From positions 22,717,832-22,781,831 of the forward strand of contig NC_092358.1 of assembly GCF_030848805.1 (NCBI RefSeq): DNA of 64,000 nt, written 5' to 3'. The stretch is from Temnothorax longispinosus. Lineage: Eukaryota; Arthropoda; Insecta; Hymenoptera; Formicidae. Below are positions 62,320 through 64,000 of the stretch, in pieces. A model generated the notes under the pieces. That model searched no databases. It had not been told where the DNA came from and was given only the letters and a program-made list of their open reading frames with translations. Numbering within the stretch: the first letter of the stretch is position 1; each line of letters begins with the position of its first letter. Position numbers and translations under genes: made by a program.

Positions 62320-62945
62320 TTTGGCATGATAGAAATCTCGTTTCGCAAAATTACTCGTGCACTATTAATTATCAGCTATTGCACTCTCGACCGCGGAGTG
62401 GGCCTTACTGGCCGCGTTTTATGGAGGTCACGTAGACGACGCGCGGTATCATCGTCGTTGTCATCCTCAACGGCACGTAATAACGCGCGCGGCGCGCGTC
62501 GCGACGCCGACGACGACGCTGACACCGACGCCGACACCGACGCCGAAGCATCACAGCGGCGGATTAATCCTGATGAATTGCTGGACGGGATTGCGCGAAA
62601 TTGCGCATCTACCGGGTGTGTCGCTCGAAAATCGAATTCGTCGACATTCTGGGCGTGCCATGTCGACAACGTCGTTGCTCTAATTAAATGGGCCGCCCAT
62701 ACATACTATGTGGCACGATTGAACGAACAGACAAACGCGGAATGGTGCCGGCGTCCTCTTTTTTTTCACGTGCGGAACGTGTCGCCGCTTGATAACGCGA
62801 TAGTCGGGAATTTGTCGAGAACGACAGGACGAACGACAGCGAGCGAGCGCATTTACTTGCAAATGAAAGCGGTGGACTTAATTAACGGCAAGTTTCGCAA
62901 AGGCACTGAATGTGAAGTCGCAGCCATCACAAAGCATTAATCTTC
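62320..62945 (+). other. GC-rich island with a 204-codon open frame of unknown status
   Basis: A sharply bounded GC-rich block in AT-rich DNA carries an ATG-initiated plus-strand frame (62326-62940). The translation has an Arg/Ser-rich first third and an acidic repeat of Asp-Ala-Asp-Thr from a 12-bp tandem unit (about 62511-62550). A more varied last half contains three Trp and three Cys and ends in KH before a TAA. I recognise no domain. The opposite strand is also open over part of it, as expected of GC-rich DNA. It could be a lineage-specific gene, an exon or a chance frame in a regulatory island; chance is the more likely. Confidence 0.2.
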
Positions 62946-62949
62946 CCGG

Positions 62950-64000
62950 TTGTTAAATTTTTTTTAAAACAAGTTCGGTTTTAACAAGTATCTTACCTAT
63001 TTGTCATTCATTTTTTGCTATATGTACGTATACATATATATACTCATATAGTATGCGTGCGTATGTGTATGTGTATGCACGCATGTACATATAAATATTA
63101 CATATACGACTTGACATTGTCAACAGTGATTGTTTGTTTCTGAAGTAGTTTTCGCAGTTAGCTGTTATTTAGTGCCAATAATTAACTGCAAAATTAAACA
63201 ATATTAATTATTTTTGGTGACCTAATATTGATTATAGTTAATTATTTAGCAATGTTTATCGTTATTACTTACTTTATAATAATATCTACTATATTGGCAT
63301 GTGAAAAACAATACATACTTGGCGGCATAAATTGATAAACAGTTAATAGTTCGATAAATATTGATATTTCCTCTGAAAATATATTGAAATACAATATATT
63401 TTTAGAGTTAATCCTTTAAATTGTATATATTAAATTTTTTCACTAGAGTACGTATTATAAATGTCAATAATAATTTTATTTTAATTTTAATTTATTTTTC
63501 AATATTTTTTGTTTGTATATCTAGATAATAATGATAACTTAATTATAGAAGGGCACGCACCTCTTATGTTAAAAGATTATTTTTTCTATATACAATAATC
63601 TTTTTAAATTACATTTATCATTTATGGCGTGATTATCCAACTTGTAGTAATTATATGAAAAACAAGAATACATTCAGCGCGCGATAAGGAGACGTAATTG
63701 GAGTGTTCAGACGTCAAATAGGGATTTTCGCAATGGAGTACGCGCCGTGATCGCGCTACGTTGCTAATTGGATCGCTGAGCCATTAACTCAGGCAGGTAA
63801 GATTCCCGGTTAGCTGTTGATCCCGACGAAGTTTCGCGGAGACGAGACGATGACGCCGGTAATTAGGTGATACATACTCTACACACTTAATGTTTAAAGG
63901 CGAGAGATTCTCCTCGCTCTCACAGCTATATCAAATTCAAGAGAGACTTATGCGATATCTCTTTGTATTTTGTTGCTATTATCAAAGTGCATTTTCAATG
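62950..64000. other. AT-rich spacer with terminal GC island
   Basis: AT-rich, with ATGTGTATG-type alternating words at 63050-63090. A GC-richer island at about 63690-63860 contains a consensus plus-strand donor (CAG followed by GTAAGA at 63797-63802). All three frames leading into that donor contain stops, so any exon there would be non-coding. Confidence 0.5.

Noticed and set aside
63797..63802. Consensus donor CAG/GTAAGA near the right edge
   Set aside because: Stops interrupt all frames within the preceding 60-90 bases, and no promoter-like signal or acceptor precedes it. Kept only as a note.
1..64000. tRNA, rRNA, known insect microRNAs, telomeric TTAGG arrays, CRISPR arrays, viral or reverse-transcriptase remnants
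   Set aside because: Scanned by eye for tRNA B-box words, well-known microRNA seeds and mature sequences, TTAGG runs, spaced direct repeats and RT/transposase motifs in the translations; none was convincing. Diverged cases would be missed without a profile search.

Overview
This window is eukaryotic nuclear DNA and almost entirely non-coding. The background is strongly AT-rich. It is broken every 1-2 kb by GC-richer, CpG-containing islands, and it carries many (CT)n/(GA)n microsatellites and several short palindromic MITE-like elements. The one coding segment I recognise is the first coding exon of glycogen synthase kinase 3 (shaggy/sgg), on the minus strand at 8223-8307. Its N-terminus (MSGRPRTTSFAEGNK...) is of the insect type. 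Together with the composition this suggests an insect, probably a hymenopteran such as an ant. The order-level guess is inference; the gene call is firm.

Layout. From 1 to 8222 the sequence is read as the 5' part of sgg intron 1. No kinase-domain exon is visible there, so the next exon should lie beyond the left edge. This intron holds a diverged ~500-bp tandem duplication (about 7241-8055) close to the splice donor. From 8308 to about 10560 is a roughly 2.3-kb CpG-rich region: the sgg 5' UTR and promoter, with a G-rich UTR motif, a (CT/GA)n tract, a TATA-like motif and a perfect CRE. About 3 kb further, 13195-13518 is a second GC-rich block ending in a good plus-strand splice donor. It may be the first exon of a divergent transcript. 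From 13.5 to 64 kb I see no recognisable protein-coding exon.

The rest is AT-rich spacer with GC islands that could be regulatory elements or unrecognised exons, plus repeats. The repeats include a TTAA-flanked 95-bp hairpin (13686-13780), a 252-bp palindrome (21852-22103), a TTAA-flanked piggyBac-like MITE (25974-26220), a TAA-flanked foldback (31786-32048), a 571-bp element with ~137-bp inverted termini (40931-41501), an inverted repeat pair (43693-44492), a TA-flanked MITE (45199-45422), and two related GC-rich hairpins (45542-45672 and 47303-47420). No tRNA, rRNA, CRISPR array, transposase or reverse-transcriptase gene was recognised. Several long open frames are by-products of GC-rich low-complexity sequence and were rejected.
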